Assembly (NCBI RefSeq): GCF_029873635.1
Contig: NC_080418.1
Location: forward strand, 149,599,748 to 149,663,747
Direction of reading: 5' to 3'
Source of the DNA: Malania oleifera
Taxonomy: Eukaryota; Streptophyta; Magnoliopsida; Santalales; Ximeniaceae
DNA: 64,000 nt
Shown here: positions 11,480 through 23,957 of the stretch, piece after piece
Layout of the letters: every line of letters begins with the position of its first letter
How positions within the stretch are numbered: the stretch's first letter is position 1
Made by a program: the position numbers and the translations under genes
Notes under the pieces: generated by a model
Told to the model about the DNA's origin: nothing
Seen by the model: only the letters and a program-made list of their open reading frames with translations
The model's database searches: none

Positions 11480-14400
11480 AATGAGATTATACATGGATCA
11501 ACCACTATTAAGTACATTACTAGGCCAATAAAGGCTATTTGATTTGCAAGGGGGATGAAGTTAGAAAGTCTCAAATAGAAAATATATGAAGGATTAGACA
11601 TCGATCAGAATAATTACATATTAGAATTGAGTTTGAGATATTCGCAAGGAGGGGGTGGTGGAAGTATAGTGTATGTCGATGTGCCAATAAAGGATGATTC
11701 AAATGTGCTAATTGCATTTGACCCATAGAATTCTTGTTATGACGTGAATATAACCGAAAGTTTTGTTAAACACATCCCTCAAAGTAGGAATATGGGTGAA
11801 GCTTCAACTGCGCAAAGGGAGACATTTTTCATCATCAATCATATAATGAATTCGATACTGCTGAGACAAATAGGTTGTGCAATCACCTTTCCCAAGTGAT
11901 GAGAGCTTTGGAATTGAATGACATGCTTCATATGTCATTTCAGCCAAAATTTTTGTCAACAGAGTTTGCATGTGAGAAGACAAATATGCACGGATTCAAT
12001 GTGAGGCCCAATTTTCATGATGAACAAAGACCATCAATAGAGTATAGGCTTGACCAAAGTTCAGGTGCAACTCTATCCATACTAGACTTTGAAACGATTC
12101 CATCAATTGTAATGAACGCGAGGGGGGCATACACGGTCAAAACAATGCAGCCTGACATCGAATGTGACCATGAATTAGAAGAAGAAGATGATTTATAGGA
12201 GAATTCTAAAGAGATAGAAGGCATGGTAAATGAGATGGGTGGACCAGACAATTATGAGGTTGAACATGAAGAAGTTGTCATGCCTCCTGAGACACTGCTG
12301 CGAGAGAGACAGATATGCAACGTACCTCTATTAGCGTACATGATCGACGTCAAAGCTAGTGATATCAGAACCTAATTTGAGAGTTCCCTTGAGGGCACTC
12401 GATAGAATGGTGTTTGAAAATTTTGTAAGAGTATGATTTTCGACACAAATGATGATTTGATACACTTTATGCGTGTGCACCATGCGCAAACACATCACAA
12501 CTTCAAGGTGGTACAATCGAGCTCAACAACATGGGTTGTTAGGTGCAATGCATATGAAAATCGTGCATGGAGGTGACATGCCTATCGAAGTAGGAAGCAT
12601 AAGCTGTTTGAAATTACACAGTACAGAGGCCTCCATACACGCATCAATGAGACTCTTTCGCAGGATCACCCACAGTTGAAGTCGTCCTTAGTTGCAAACG
12701 AAATAACAGAAATTATCAAAAGTGATGCTGGTGTTTCAATTACAGCTTTCAAGACGCACATGAGGTACAAATATCAATATTATGTATCGTATGAAAAGAT
12801 ATGGCTTGGGAAGCAACTAATAGTTGAAAATATTTTTGAAGATTGAGATTTTTCATATCAAATACTGCCAAAGTGGATAAATGCTATGTAAGTCAAATCT
12901 TGGGACAAAGGTGAAGTGGGTATGGAGTGTTATTCCTTATGCTAACAACTCTGCAGTGTTGAAATATGTTTTTTGGTTATTTGCAACCTTAATTGAAAGA
13001 TTTCGTCATTGTCATCAAGTTCTTTATATAGATGGAACACAATTATACAGGAAGTACAAAGGGAAATTGTTAATTGCAACGCATCAGCCCCTAACAAACC
13101 AACAAAAATTTCTGTAGCGTTTGCAATAGTTAAGGAGGAGAGTCTACCAACATGATCCTGACTTTTTTAGTGCATTCGAAATAAAGTGGCTAATCGCAAT
13201 GATTTGTATCTTATATCAAACAGACACCCTGGTATCATTGGTGTTATTCATCTTAATGTTGAATAGCAACTGTCGCATGCACACTATAGGTTTTGCTTGC
13301 GACACGTCATCAGTAACTCAATAAGAGGGTGCAGAATATGATGTTGAAGCGAATGGTTGAAATGGTTGGAAGGAAATACCAAGTTAAGAAATTCAATAAT
13401 TTCATGAAAATGATCCTAAGTGAAGGTGGACCACTTGTGAAATCTTTTTTCGAAGAGATCTCACTTCACATGTGGACACGATATCATGATGGTTGTCGAA
13501 GGTACGGAAACATGACCACTAATCTGGTTAAATATATACTTTAATGTCGTCCTTCAAGGAATTCGCAGTTTACCCATTACTGTCATTGTCTTTTTATATT
13601 GTTGAATGACAATCAGTTATGTCCAATTTTATATAAATATAATTTATTGCAGGCATCAAGATTCATTTCACGCTTTTGACATGTCCCCACGCATACTTTA
13701 TGGTGATACTGAAATGACATCAACATGATGCATTAGGATCAAGTAATACATATTTATTAACATTTTTATTGTAAGAAGTCATTACTTAATATTGAGTATT
13801 GTTTTTACATATATCATTTTTTCATAGTTTATATAGATGCTATATGCGACAGATATCTATGCGGCACTACCGCGTATCTGCTTCAATGGAGTAGCAATTT
13901 GGCTCATTCACACTCCCTTGATCTGCTTTCAAATTCTAGAGTGACATCTAATAGACAGTCCTGCCGCAATTCAGGCTGAGGCAGTAGATCCTTTGTCCAC
14001 CTCACACAGGGTATAACCCAAATGGTAATTACGCGGATCTCCGCGACCTTGATCAGCGCAGACACTATTACACCAACTAGCCTACATACTACAGTCATTC
14101 CTTCGAGATGTGGCAGTGGCAACTGGACCTTGCTGTACACATACTAATAGAGATTCCCCTCCGCAGGCGTACCTCTCTGAGGGCTAAAGATGGATACAGT
14201 TAGTGGTATCAATGCATCACTGTTCATTATATCAGTAAGACCACCGGTCTACATATAACAGTAGTGAGTGAATAAATTATTCAAATGCATATGACTAACA
14301 TACAACTAGTTTCAATAACTCATTAGAGTCATTATTATAACATTTATAATAGGAGCGGATGATGGGGGTCATTCAACTATTTGACTGTCTCTTAAACTAT

Positions 14401-15013
14401 CCGACTAGATCAAAGGCAACAACTTATATGCAAATCATGACAAAAGAAGCTCAGCGATCAGTTTACAAGGCTGCCCCTACAACTGCAGATGATGTCACAG
14501 CCGAGGATGACACCACAACTGCTGAGCAGACGCCGCAAAGGAGAGGTCATGTTGGGCCTCATCGAAGGCATGGGGGGAGGGTCACGCTCAAGGACATGGG
14601 GGAGCACTAGCCCAGCCGCCATAGTTTGATCCTCCTAACATGTTGAGGCTTCTACTTCGCTGTCGCAGAGGCCATATACTTCCATGCAGGCATCTCAGAA
14701 TCCATATGAGGCATCCAACAATACACCATACGTACCAAAACCACCGCAATCCATTACATACCCACTCCCAATCTACCTGAGACATGAGCGATGCCAGTTT
14801 TTCTCAATTCCATCACCGATCCCATTCAATCAGTTCAATCAAATGTCAAAGGATGATGCCCTCTTACAGCAGTAGATCCTAGGGACGTCCCATGTTAACA
14901 AGGATGCAGATCGATGTGGGAGACGGCAATGTGCAGATGATGTGTCCACAGAGCAGCAACAACCACGTGTACAGCCGCAGAGACAGAGGAGACGCCCACC
15001 TTGTGGGACATAA
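11480..15013 (+). pseudogene. Degenerate MULE transposase with plant mobile domain
   Basis: Segments in MuDR/MULE order: an N-terminal region (about 11540-11730, GGGGGSIVYVDVPIKDD), an acidic linker, a zinc-binding MuDR-type region (about 12440-12700), and a transposase core at 12760-13330. The core holds DGT (about 13030) and a SNR where the family has a second catalytic Asp, here Asn. MWTRYHDG...NMTTNLVKY-like sequence follows to 13545. From about 13650 sequence resembling the plant mobile domain appears (FHAFDMSPRI; FRLRQ...HYYTN near 13965-14080). A low-complexity tail ends RRRPPCGT and stops at 15011-15013. Many stops and frameshifts show it is dead. Terminal inverted repeats were not found. 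Confidence 0.75.
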
Positions 15014-15573
15014 TTGTATTATTTTTAGACATGATTATATATTTTCCTAGAACATAATTGTATATGTATATTTTTTTTTCTTACAATATGAATGTACTTT
15101 TATTTCACATTAATAAAAGGAAAGCATTTCCTTTATTTCTTTATTTTAACTTCATTACATATACTTATGAGCATTCAGCGAACCTATATTTATACTTGGA
15201 AATAAAGACATACAATAACAAAACATTGTAGAAAACAGACTATCGAAGTATTTGTCATCAAAACATTGCAACCTAACGGATTGTCGAAGTGTTCTTTAAA
15301 GATTTCAGGAGTACTAGAAAGACTAAAAATCGTGTACTTTTGGACTTATAATCTTTTCAAGCGTCCATGAGACATTAACAAGAAATTATTAATGCTTTCA
15401 ATGCACTCCAACACTTGCTAGATCGACATCAATATTTCATACCCTTCACATATATTTATATAAAGTAATATCATAAGACTCTCATCAAACAATTATTGTG
15501 TCATTTTTTTAGTTGGATTAAGTTAGTCTGTCTTTTAAGAAAACTCATTTCATTACACTTGAAAGTTGTGTAG
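15014..15573. other. Unassigned sequence between MULE and Copia relics
   Basis: AT-rich, with no supported gene. The missing front of the following Copia 5' LTR should lie here, but I see no match to the 3' LTR before about 15574. Confidence 0.5.
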
Positions 15574-15670
15574 TACTTATTTTTTTTAACGCTAATGATT
15601 GTAAAATTATAAGTTTCGAAGGTCTTAAAATTATGATGTATGAATAATGTTTATCATGTTTAAACTTACA
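15574..15670 (+). repeat. Truncated 5' LTR (last about 97 bp)
   Basis: TAATGATTGTAAAATTAT to TTTAAACTTACA matches the end of the 3' LTR (about 20767-20863) with a few substitutions. Upstream of about 15574 the match ends abruptly, so roughly 395 bp of LTR, including its promoter, are missing. Confidence 0.8.
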
Positions 15671-15672
15671 TG

Positions 15673-15684
15673 TGGTATCAGAGT
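15673..15684 (+). other. Primer binding site, initiator Met tRNA
   Basis: TGGTATCAGAGT starts 2 nt after the LTR end and matches the usual initiator Met-tRNA primer site except for its last base. Confidence 0.8.
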
Positions 15685-16444
15685 GAAGTTGTAGAAACTC
15701 ATGATTTTCGATTATGATTAAAGGTTCATGTTTCATTAAATTTTAGTTTATGAATCAATGCATAGTAACCTTCTATTTTTTTTTAAGGCATAATGGTGTA
15801 AGTATGATGCGTCTTGGTTAATAAAATCTGACAATGCAGCACGTCTCCAAACTTATTTTATGTGCACTGTGTTTAATTCTGTTGCCATGATACTTCTTAA
15901 AATCTATGTAATAATAATGATGGTGCAGAATGTCTAATGTGATAGTAAATATATATAATGATAATGTGTGCTAATATGAATCTACAAGTATTTTGCCAAC
16001 ATGTTTACGTTACTCACAATATTTTAACATTGTGATGTTATAAAATATTTTGATTTTAATCACCAAAGTGACTAAATCATTAAGTAAAGTACTCATATGT
16101 TTGATGCTAGAATGATATAAAATTATTATAAGACATCAAGAATCACCCAAAGGTCGATTAATTGTTCTTATAATATAAGGATAATGTTTTGGTAATATTA
16201 TTATGCATTACTATTTTATCTATTTATCCAAAGATAATAGATACTTATAATGAGTACATATAATGTTACCAAAGTAATGTTAAAATTTAAAATTTAATTA
16301 GCATCATTTTAAAGCTCTTTACATCAGTGTTTTTCCCAAAGGAAAACATTAATATATTTATGTTTGTGACCTTATAAATGTTTCATTAAAAGCATTAAGT
16401 ATGGTTAATTCTTACAGTATCTGTGCCTGGATCATTACACTTCC

Positions 16445-19400
16445 ATGCTTCATTTGTTCCAATGTTTAATGGGTACGTTAACCACCATGAAGTTTGATGG
16501 TTCACATACTATGAATGAGCATGTTGTTGAAATGACAAATATTGCAGCAAAACTTAAGACTTTGGGAATGGATGTGAATGAAAATTTCCTTGTTCAGTTC
16601 ATTTTAAACTCATTACCGACTAGGTATGGACCGTTTCAAATGAACTATAACACCATGAAAGATAAATGGAATGTGCATGAGTTGCACAGTAAACTAGTTC
16701 AAGAGGAAACACGACTGAACAATAAAGGAATTCACTTTATTCATTATGTGAACAATCAAGAAGCTGAAAAGAAAGTAAAGAAGCATGGAAAGGGGAAAGG
16801 ATCTTTAAAGGATAATGAATCCTTTTCTCATATCCAGAAGAAGGTATCAAGTAAGGACAAGTATCGTTTCTATGGGAACCCTGGACATTAACAGAAGTAC
16901 TGCCTGAAACGGAAAGCTTAGTTCGAAAGGAAGGGTCAACCTAGTGCTTATGTATGTTTGGAATCAAATTTAGCTTAAGTTCCTTATAATACTTGGTGGA
17001 TTGATTCTGAATGTACAACTCATGTTTCTAATATGATGCAGGGATTTCTTACAATCCGGAACATAAACCCAAATGAGAAGTTTATCTTCATGGGGAATAG
17101 AATAAAAGTGTCAATTGAAGCTGTCGGGACTTATCGTTTAATCCTAGACACTGATTATTGTTTGGATTTATATGAGACTTTTTATGTTCATAATATTTCT
17201 AGGAATTTAATTTCATTATCTAAATTGGATGTTTCTAGATACACTCGTAATTTTAAAAAATGATGTTTTAGTTTATTTAAGGATACATGTATGGTGGGTT
17301 GTGGTATGCTTTGTGATGGATTATATAAGTTAAAACTTGATAATCACTATGCTGAAATACTTTTAACCTCGCATCATAGTATTGGCACTAAACAAAGTTT
17401 AGTGAATGAACGATCTGCTTACTTGTAGCGTAAATGGTTAGGTCATATTTCCAAAGAAAGACTAGAAAGATTAGTAAAGAGTGAAATACTTCCATATTTG
17501 GATTTCACTGACCTTGACATTTGTGTAGATTGTATTAAAGGAAAGCAGACAAGACACACAAAGAAAGGAACCACAAGGAGCACTCAGCTTCTAGAAATTA
17601 TACACACTGATATATGTGGACCCTTTGACGTAAATACCTTTAGTAATGATAGATATTCCATCACCTTTATCGATGATTTTTCATGTTACGGATATGTCTA
17701 CTTGCTACATGATAAATCTCAAGCGGTAAATGCTTTGGAGATTTATGTAAATGAAGTTGAAGGCAATTAGACAGAAAGGTAAAAATTGTTAGATCTGAAA
17801 GTGGAGGTGAATATTATGGAAGGTATAACGAAACTGGACAACTACCTAGTCCATTTGCTAAATTCCTTGAAAAACGCGGTATTTGTGCTCAATACACAAT
17901 GCCAGGTACACCAGAACAGAATGGTGTATCAGAAAGGCATAATAGGACTTTGATGGACATGGTTAGGAGCATGATAAGCAGAAAGTCTTTACCCAATTCA
18001 TTGTAGATGTATGCTTTAAAAATTGCCATGTATGCATTAAACCGTATTCCTAGTAAGGCAGTTCCAAAGACACCATTTGAGTTTTGGACTGGCAGGAAAC
18101 CAAGTTTACGACACCTGCATGTTTAGGGTTGTCAGGTAGAAATTAAAGTTTCTAATCCACAAGAAAAGAAGCTGGATGCAAGAACAATCAATGGTAATTT
18201 CATTGGTTATCTAGAAAAATCGAAAGGGTATATATTTTATTGTCCTAATCATGTCACAAGAATAGTTGAAACTAGAAATGCTAGGTTCATTGAGAATGAT
18301 GAAACTAGTGGGAGTATGGTTCCATTAAATGTGGAAATTAAAGAAATTACAACTACCGCTATTCAAAGTAAACCTATTATAGAAAAACCACAAGAGGTTG
18401 CGTTAAGACGATCTCAAAGAGAAAAGAGATCTACTATCTCGGATGATTATGTGGTTTATTTTCAAGAGTCAGATTTTGACTTAGGAATTGAAGATGATCC
18501 AGTTTCGTTTTCACATGCCATTAACTGTGATAATTCTAATAAATGGATGGTTGCCATAAAAGAAGAGTTAAAGTCTATGGAACAAAATGAAGTCTGGGAT
18601 CTTGTAAAATTTCCAAAAGTTTGCAAGAGAGTTGGATGTAAATGGGTTTTTAAAACCAAACGAGACTCTCGTGGTAACCTTGAACGTTACAAGGCCAGAC
18701 TTGTTGCTAAAGGCTTTACTTAGAAAAATGGTATTGATTATAAAGAGACTTTTTCACCGGTCTCTAAGAAAGATTCTTTCAAAATTATTATGGCATTAGT
18801 AGCTCATTACGATTTAGAGTTACATTAAATGGATGTGAAAACAGCCTTTCTAAATGGGAATTTAGATAAAGAAGTTTATATGGATCAACCATTGAGTTTT
18901 ACAGTTGAAAGGAAAGAAAATTTAGTGTGTAAACTTAAGTCAATATACGGACTTAAAAAAGTTTCCCGACAGTGGTATCTTAAGTTTAATAATACCATCG
19001 ATTCCTTTGGATTTAAAGAAAACATTGTCGATCGGTGTATATATCTGAAGATTAGTGAGAGTAAGTTTATATTCCTAATTATGTATGTTGATGATATTTT
19101 ACTTGCAACTAATGATCTTGGTTTGTTACATGAGACTAAAGAATTTCTCTCGAAAAACTTTGAAATGAAAGATATGGGAGAGGTAAAGTATGTGATTGAA
19201 ATAGAAATATTTCGAGATCGGTCTCATGGACTGGTTGGTTTGTCTCAAAAAGGTTATATAAATAAAGTTTAAGAGAGATTTAACATGGACAAATGCTCAG
19301 CTTCACCTATTCCAATTCATAAAGGAGACAAGTTTAGTCTCATGCAATGTCCTAAAAATGATATGGAACGGAGGCAAATGAAGGATGTTCCTTATGCATC

Positions 19401-20061
19401 TGTTGTTGGGAGCTTGATGTACGCTCAAATGTGCACAAGGCCTGACATTAGCTTTCCAGTTGAAATGCTCGGTAGATATCAAAGTAATCTAGGAATGATT
19501 CACTGGAAGGCTGCAAAGAAAGTTCTAAGATACTTGCAAGGAACGAAAGATTACAAGCTTATGTATCGAAGGTCTGATCATCTTGAGGTGGTTGGATATT
19601 CGGATTCTGATTTTGCTGGATGTGCGGATACAATAAAGTCCACATTTGGCTATGTATACTTGCTAGCCGGAGGAGTAATTTCATGGAAGAGTGCGAAGCA
19701 ATCAATAATTGAGGCATCCACTATGGAAACTGAATTTGTAGCTTGCTTTGAGGCTACAGTTCAGGCTAATTGGTTGCAGAACTTTATTTCAGGACTTGGA
19801 ATAGTCGACTGTATCGCCAAGCCGCTAAAAATTTATTGTGATAATTCCGCAACTATCTTCTTCTCTAAGAATGATAAGTATTCCAAGGGTGCTAAGCATA
19901 TGGAATTGAAATACTTTACTGTTAAAGAAGACGTACAGAAACAAAAAGTGTCAATTGAACATATTAGCACCGATTGTATGATAGCTGATCCTTTGACGAA
20001 AGGATTGCCGCCCAAAATATTTATTAGTCATATTGAAAAGATGGGCATTATTGAATCTTAA
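16445..20061 (+). pseudogene. Copia gag-pol polyprotein, multiple stops
   Basis: Gag (16445-16970) ends in a zinc knuckle in which both leading Cys positions read Tyr. Protease near 17000 has DSE where the DSG active site is expected. GAG-pre-integrase and integrase span 17400-18130, with a His/Cys region, a catalytic-core segment and PEQNGVSERHNR near 17910. RT (18530-19270) retains the YVDD box (about 19084-19095). RNase H (19580-20000) retains the YSDSDFAG motif. Stops lie near 16889, 17261, 17427, 17768, 18004, 18124, 18721, 18826 and 19270. The integrase needs a frame change after 17768. Several lesions are G-to-A or C-to-T transitions. Confidence 0.9.
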
Positions 20062-20360
20062 TGAATGTTGTTCAATTGATATTTGAGCTCGATAATGAAA
20101 ATGTTTCTGTTATTTCTGTTTTCCATTTTGTATACATAATTGTTATGAAATAATGATAACATAATTAAATTTGGACCTAATGTATGACTCTCAACTAAAA
20201 GATCATTATGTGTAGTGGAACTTATATTGTAGTGCATGGGAGGAACTATATTAATAAAGATGATATGGAACCGCCATGACTCCTACAAGTTTTCTACATA
20301 TTAATGATAACTAATGTATGCACATTATGATCAACTACGTTAAGTAATTTCACTTGAACC

Positions 20361-20371
20361 AAGTGGGAGAA
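20361..20371 (+). other. Polypurine tract
   Basis: AAGTGGGAGAA directly precedes the TGTAAGACA start of the 3' LTR. This is the plus-strand primer site of the element. Confidence 0.75.
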
Positions 20372-20705
20372 TGTAAGACATTAATTGCCTCAAATGAAAT
20401 TATAATCATATATGTTGAGGTAATATGATAGGTCTTCAAATAAAATATTGTTATCATAATTGTAATTATGTTTTCTGATTAATGATCTCAGAATTTTGTA
20501 AAACTATAATGACATCTCGGAATATGAGAAGTCTATAATTATGATATAATTATGATACATTATTAATCACTTGATGGAAGTGATTATAAAAGAGAGGCTA
20601 GGGGCTGGTCCTATCTCAACCTATGATGCATATGCTAAATATATCCATCAAATTAAGTTGAAGCGTAAGGAAGAGCAAAGGGTTGTGAGATAGAAACACA
20701 ATCCG

Positions 20706-20748
<43 letters not shown>

Positions 20749-20863
20749 TGGAGGCTATGGATTAAGGTAAGTTTTATTTTAATGTTAATGATTGTAAAAT
20801 TATGAGTTTCAAAGGTCTTAAAATTATGATATATGAATAATGTTTATCATATTTAAACTTACA
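20372..20863 (+). repeat. 3' LTR of Copia element, 492 bp
   Basis: It starts TGTAAGACA and ends AAACTTACA. It contains a long TA dinucleotide run at 20709-20745 that is absent from the surviving 5' LTR tail because the truncation removed that region. The last 97 bp match 15574-15670. Confidence 0.8.
20709..20745. repeat. (TA)n microsatellite
   Basis: About 18 TA dinucleotides inside the Copia 3' LTR. Likely polymorphic in length. Confidence 0.9.
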
Positions 20864-21830
20864 TTAAGTCCCTAGGTAGGGTAGGTGCACATGAATCCTT
20901 TTCCTCTCCTAAATCGGATGCAAGTTTTTAATTTTTTTTAAATGAGAACTAACTTTTGAAAAGACAATTCTCTATTGACACATGACACTTGTCATGAACT
21001 AAAATTAACTTTTCAATAATTAGTTTTGGCTGAAACCGACTATTAAAAAGTCGGTTGTATTTATTTCATAATTATTCAAACTATCCTACAGTTCATAATT
21101 ATTCAAACTATCCTACAATTGAATTTATTTTATTTCATTTTAATTTTAAAATTTTCATAAAAAATTCTGTTCAGCTCCATGGTAGATGCATCCCTTACCT
21201 CTTAAGGCATTTACACACTTCACTTACAAAATTCTACCACCATCTTTCTTTTTCTTTTATTGTATAATTTAAATTAATAAAATTCAAAATAATCAATTTA
21301 CTATTTTAGTAGTATTAAAAAATAATTTTTAAATTATAATTAAATAAAATAATTATAATAAATTTTGTTTTTATCATAACATTGTTAATTTGTGCCTTTT
21401 TGTATAGCATCATTTTAATTAAATTTTTAACTGTTATTTTATTCAAAAACAGAAATGAATTTTTTTCAATCTGAGTTTTTAATTTACTTTTATTTTAAAA
21501 GTTTTAAATTTTTTATTTATTTTAGAAGTTTTAAATTTTTTTATTTTATTTTTTCCTTTCTGTTTTGAATTTCCTTAACATCTTAAAATGATACTAACAG
21601 ATCCCTAAGTAAACATTTGTGAGTTGCGAGTAGATGATTCTATCTGGAGTCTCCAAAGTAATTAACCAATTTATGACTATTAAATTTTTAAAAATATATA
21701 TATACAAGGAGAATAATGTGAGATGTGCCAAACAAACTAACAAAGCACTCAAGAACCGAAAAAAAAGATGAATAAAGAAGAAATAAAAGCTGGGAGTGAG
21801 AGGGGATGAGGTAATGGTTAGGAAAATGAA
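20864..21830. other. Unassigned AT-rich DNA with a short tandem duplication
   Basis: No gene. CATAATTATTCAAACTATCC is tandemly duplicated with a 27-bp period at 21067-21117, and a TTTTAAATTTTTTATTTATT-like unit repeats around 21500-21550. The rest is low-complexity T/A-rich sequence. Confidence 0.5.
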
Positions 21831-22230
21831 CCTGTAAATAGGAGGGCTAGGGCTTCACCGGTAGCGAGCAGTAATATTAGAACAGCCGGCGAAGCGCTTA
21901 AGGCTACGACTGTTTAACCACTCGCCGTACGTGCGGTCTGCTACCTCCCGCCGCACCTCCGTTGATCCGAACAACCGCTGGCTCCGGCCGCTGCCGTCGC
22001 CACTGCATCCTCAAGGATCTCATCTGCAAGTCCTCTCTCTGGGATCATCTCCAAGTCCTCAGTTCCTCTCTCTCTCTCTGAAAATTTTGGGGTGCGAGAA
22101 GTGTCGGTGTGGTCTCGTGGGTAAGGGGATGGGAAGTGCGCCCATTTGTTTTGTTGCCTGCGGGCACGTGATCGTGACGGTGGTAGTTACGACTATAATT
22201 AATCCCGCCAATTTACGTTGACCGTAATAA
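21831..22230. other. GC-rich island, possible orphan 5' exon or promoter
   Basis: This stands out from its AT-rich surroundings: GTAAATAGGAGGGCTAGGGC at 21834, then CG-rich sequence, a CT microsatellite near 22060-22080 and a G-box (GCACGTGA) near 22164. Plus-strand frames open for 60-95 codons, but I recognise no domain. It resembles a plant gene 5' end (leader plus first codons) without a body downstream. It could equally be a captured exon or a gene with a distant second exon. Confidence 0.35.
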
Positions 22231-23474
22231 CCCTCTCCCGCCCATCTATCTCTATTTGACACGTATCCTAAAATTGAAATAAGTGTAAAGGGTACCTTAT
22301 GAATGGGTAGGCTTTGATTTGACAAAGGCAGAGCTTAGCTCGGGCTGGAGCTCAACTTAATTTGAGCTTAAAAAGTTGGGTCAAGTCCAACTCAAAGATT
22401 AAAAGTATTGACTCGAGCCTGACTTATTTGCAAGCTTAAGCTCGAATTTAGGGCGAAATTTTATAAATGATCTAATTATAATAATTTTATTCACTTATTA
22501 TGTTTGAGTAAGATTTGTGTTTTTTTTTTTTCTAGACAATTGGGTTAATATTAGACACTCGAAATTGGACCAACTTAACAAGCTCATTACCGAGTTTCTT
22601 AATGAGTCTAATAAATGAACGCATTCGAATCTATTATCGATCTACTCACAATCCAAAACAAGTCAAGCCTGACTGTGCTCACACTCAACTTATTTACAAA
22701 TTGAGCATAAAAATTAAGTTTGGGACTCGCTCATTTAAATAATAAATGAGTTTGAATGAAACCTTAGTAAGACAAGCTCCTAAGTCACTCATAAACGACT
22801 TGATTTGTATGCAACTCGGCTTATGATGTTTAATAAAAAATATGAAGCTCTGAGCTTCAAATTTTCAAAAACTTTCTCTAAAATTTTAAAAATTGAAGGA
22901 ACCTTCTTTCAAATTTGTGAAAATACACAAACTTCTCTTTATACTTTGTAAAAAAATAACTTTTTAAGTGAAGATTTGTATCTTTTCAACAAATCTTAGA
23001 GAATGTATGCAATATTTTTGAAATTTTAGAAGAAATCAATTAAATTTTTGAAATCTCATAAAAGATCCTTATCTTTTTTGTTAGACCTCCAATATCAGTA
23101 TCTTTTGTCCTCAAATTAATCTTCCTCTACGCATTAAATTTAATTTAATTTATTTTTAAAAAAAGTGTAATACAAAATCATATTAAACTTTATTTAAATC
23201 TATCTAAATGTGAATATAAGACTCAAAATTAATATTTTGAAATAAAAAAATAATATTATTTATAATTAAAATTTTAAATTAATTATATTAAACATATGGC
23301 ATACAAATATCATAATGATCTGACAAATTTTATACAAACGGCCAACTACCTAATGCAACCCGCCTTTACTCGAGTTTGGGACTGGTTGTGTGTGAAAAAA
23401 TTAGGACATTAAGTGTATCATAGACGGAGTTAAAAGGGAAGTGTTTCAAATGTGCTCTGTGATCGTAGAATACC
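22231..23474. other. Unassigned repeat-like DNA rich in GAGCTC/AAGCTT words
   Basis: 22320-22860 is dense in degenerate GAGCTC-, GAGCTT- and GACTCG-type words on both strands, typical of an old dispersed repeat whose class I cannot assign. The remainder is AT-rich with no gene. Confidence 0.35.
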
Positions 23475-23957
23475 ATTAAAATTAAAAGGGAAGTTTTATA
23501 TGACAACTATAAGATCAACTATACTATATGCATAAGAATGTAGGGCAACAAAGAAACAGAATATCTAAAAAGTAAAAGTTACCGAGATGAGAATGTTTAG
23601 ATGGATAAGTAGTATAACATTTAAAGATAAATTAAGAAATGAACATATTCGCGATAAGTTAGGTGTAACTCCTATAAAATATATATACGATAAGGGAGGG
23701 ACGATTCAGATGGTATGAACACTTGCAACGTAGACCATATAGTGAGCTAGTGAGGAAGATTGAGTTAGTTACTATGGGGGGGCAATAGAAGGGATAGGGT
23801 TAAACCTAAAATAATTTAGGAGGAGATAGTGAATAAAGATTTAATATCCCTAAATCTGTCAAAAGAAATGATCAATGATTACATAAATTGAAAAAAAATA
23901 ATTTATATAACCGACCTCACCTAGTGTGACTTAAGGTTTAGTTTTGTTGTTGTTGTA
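23475..23957 (+). mobile_element. LINE (L1-type) 3'-end fragment
   Basis: Broken translation retains the C-terminal end of a plant LINE reverse-transcriptase ORF: TEMRMFRW, RNEHIRDKLGVTPIK and a downstream basic region, with several stops. It is followed by a short 3' UTR with GCCGACC-like sequence (ACCGACCTCACCTAGTGTGAC) and a (TTG)n tail at about 23941-23957. Such 5'-truncated copies are usual for LINEs because reverse transcription starts at the 3' end. Confidence 0.8.

Larger units (their letters stand above)
15574..20863 (+). mobile_element. Degenerate Copia (Tnt1-like) element
   Basis: A full-order Copia element: LTR tail, Met-tRNA primer site, gag, protease, integrase, reverse transcriptase, RNase H, polypurine tract and 3' LTR. 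Integrase before RT is diagnostic for Copia (Pseudoviridae). At least eight in-frame stops break gag-pol, and the 5' LTR is reduced to its last 97 bp or so. It cannot be autonomous. The finer lineage within Copia is not decided. Confidence 0.9.

Noticed and set aside
13904..14140. Minus-strand frame that could be read as plant mobile domain
   Set aside because: The plus strand gives a better ordered match (FRLRQ, HYYTN, MWQW) continuing from the transposase and ending RRRPPCGT.
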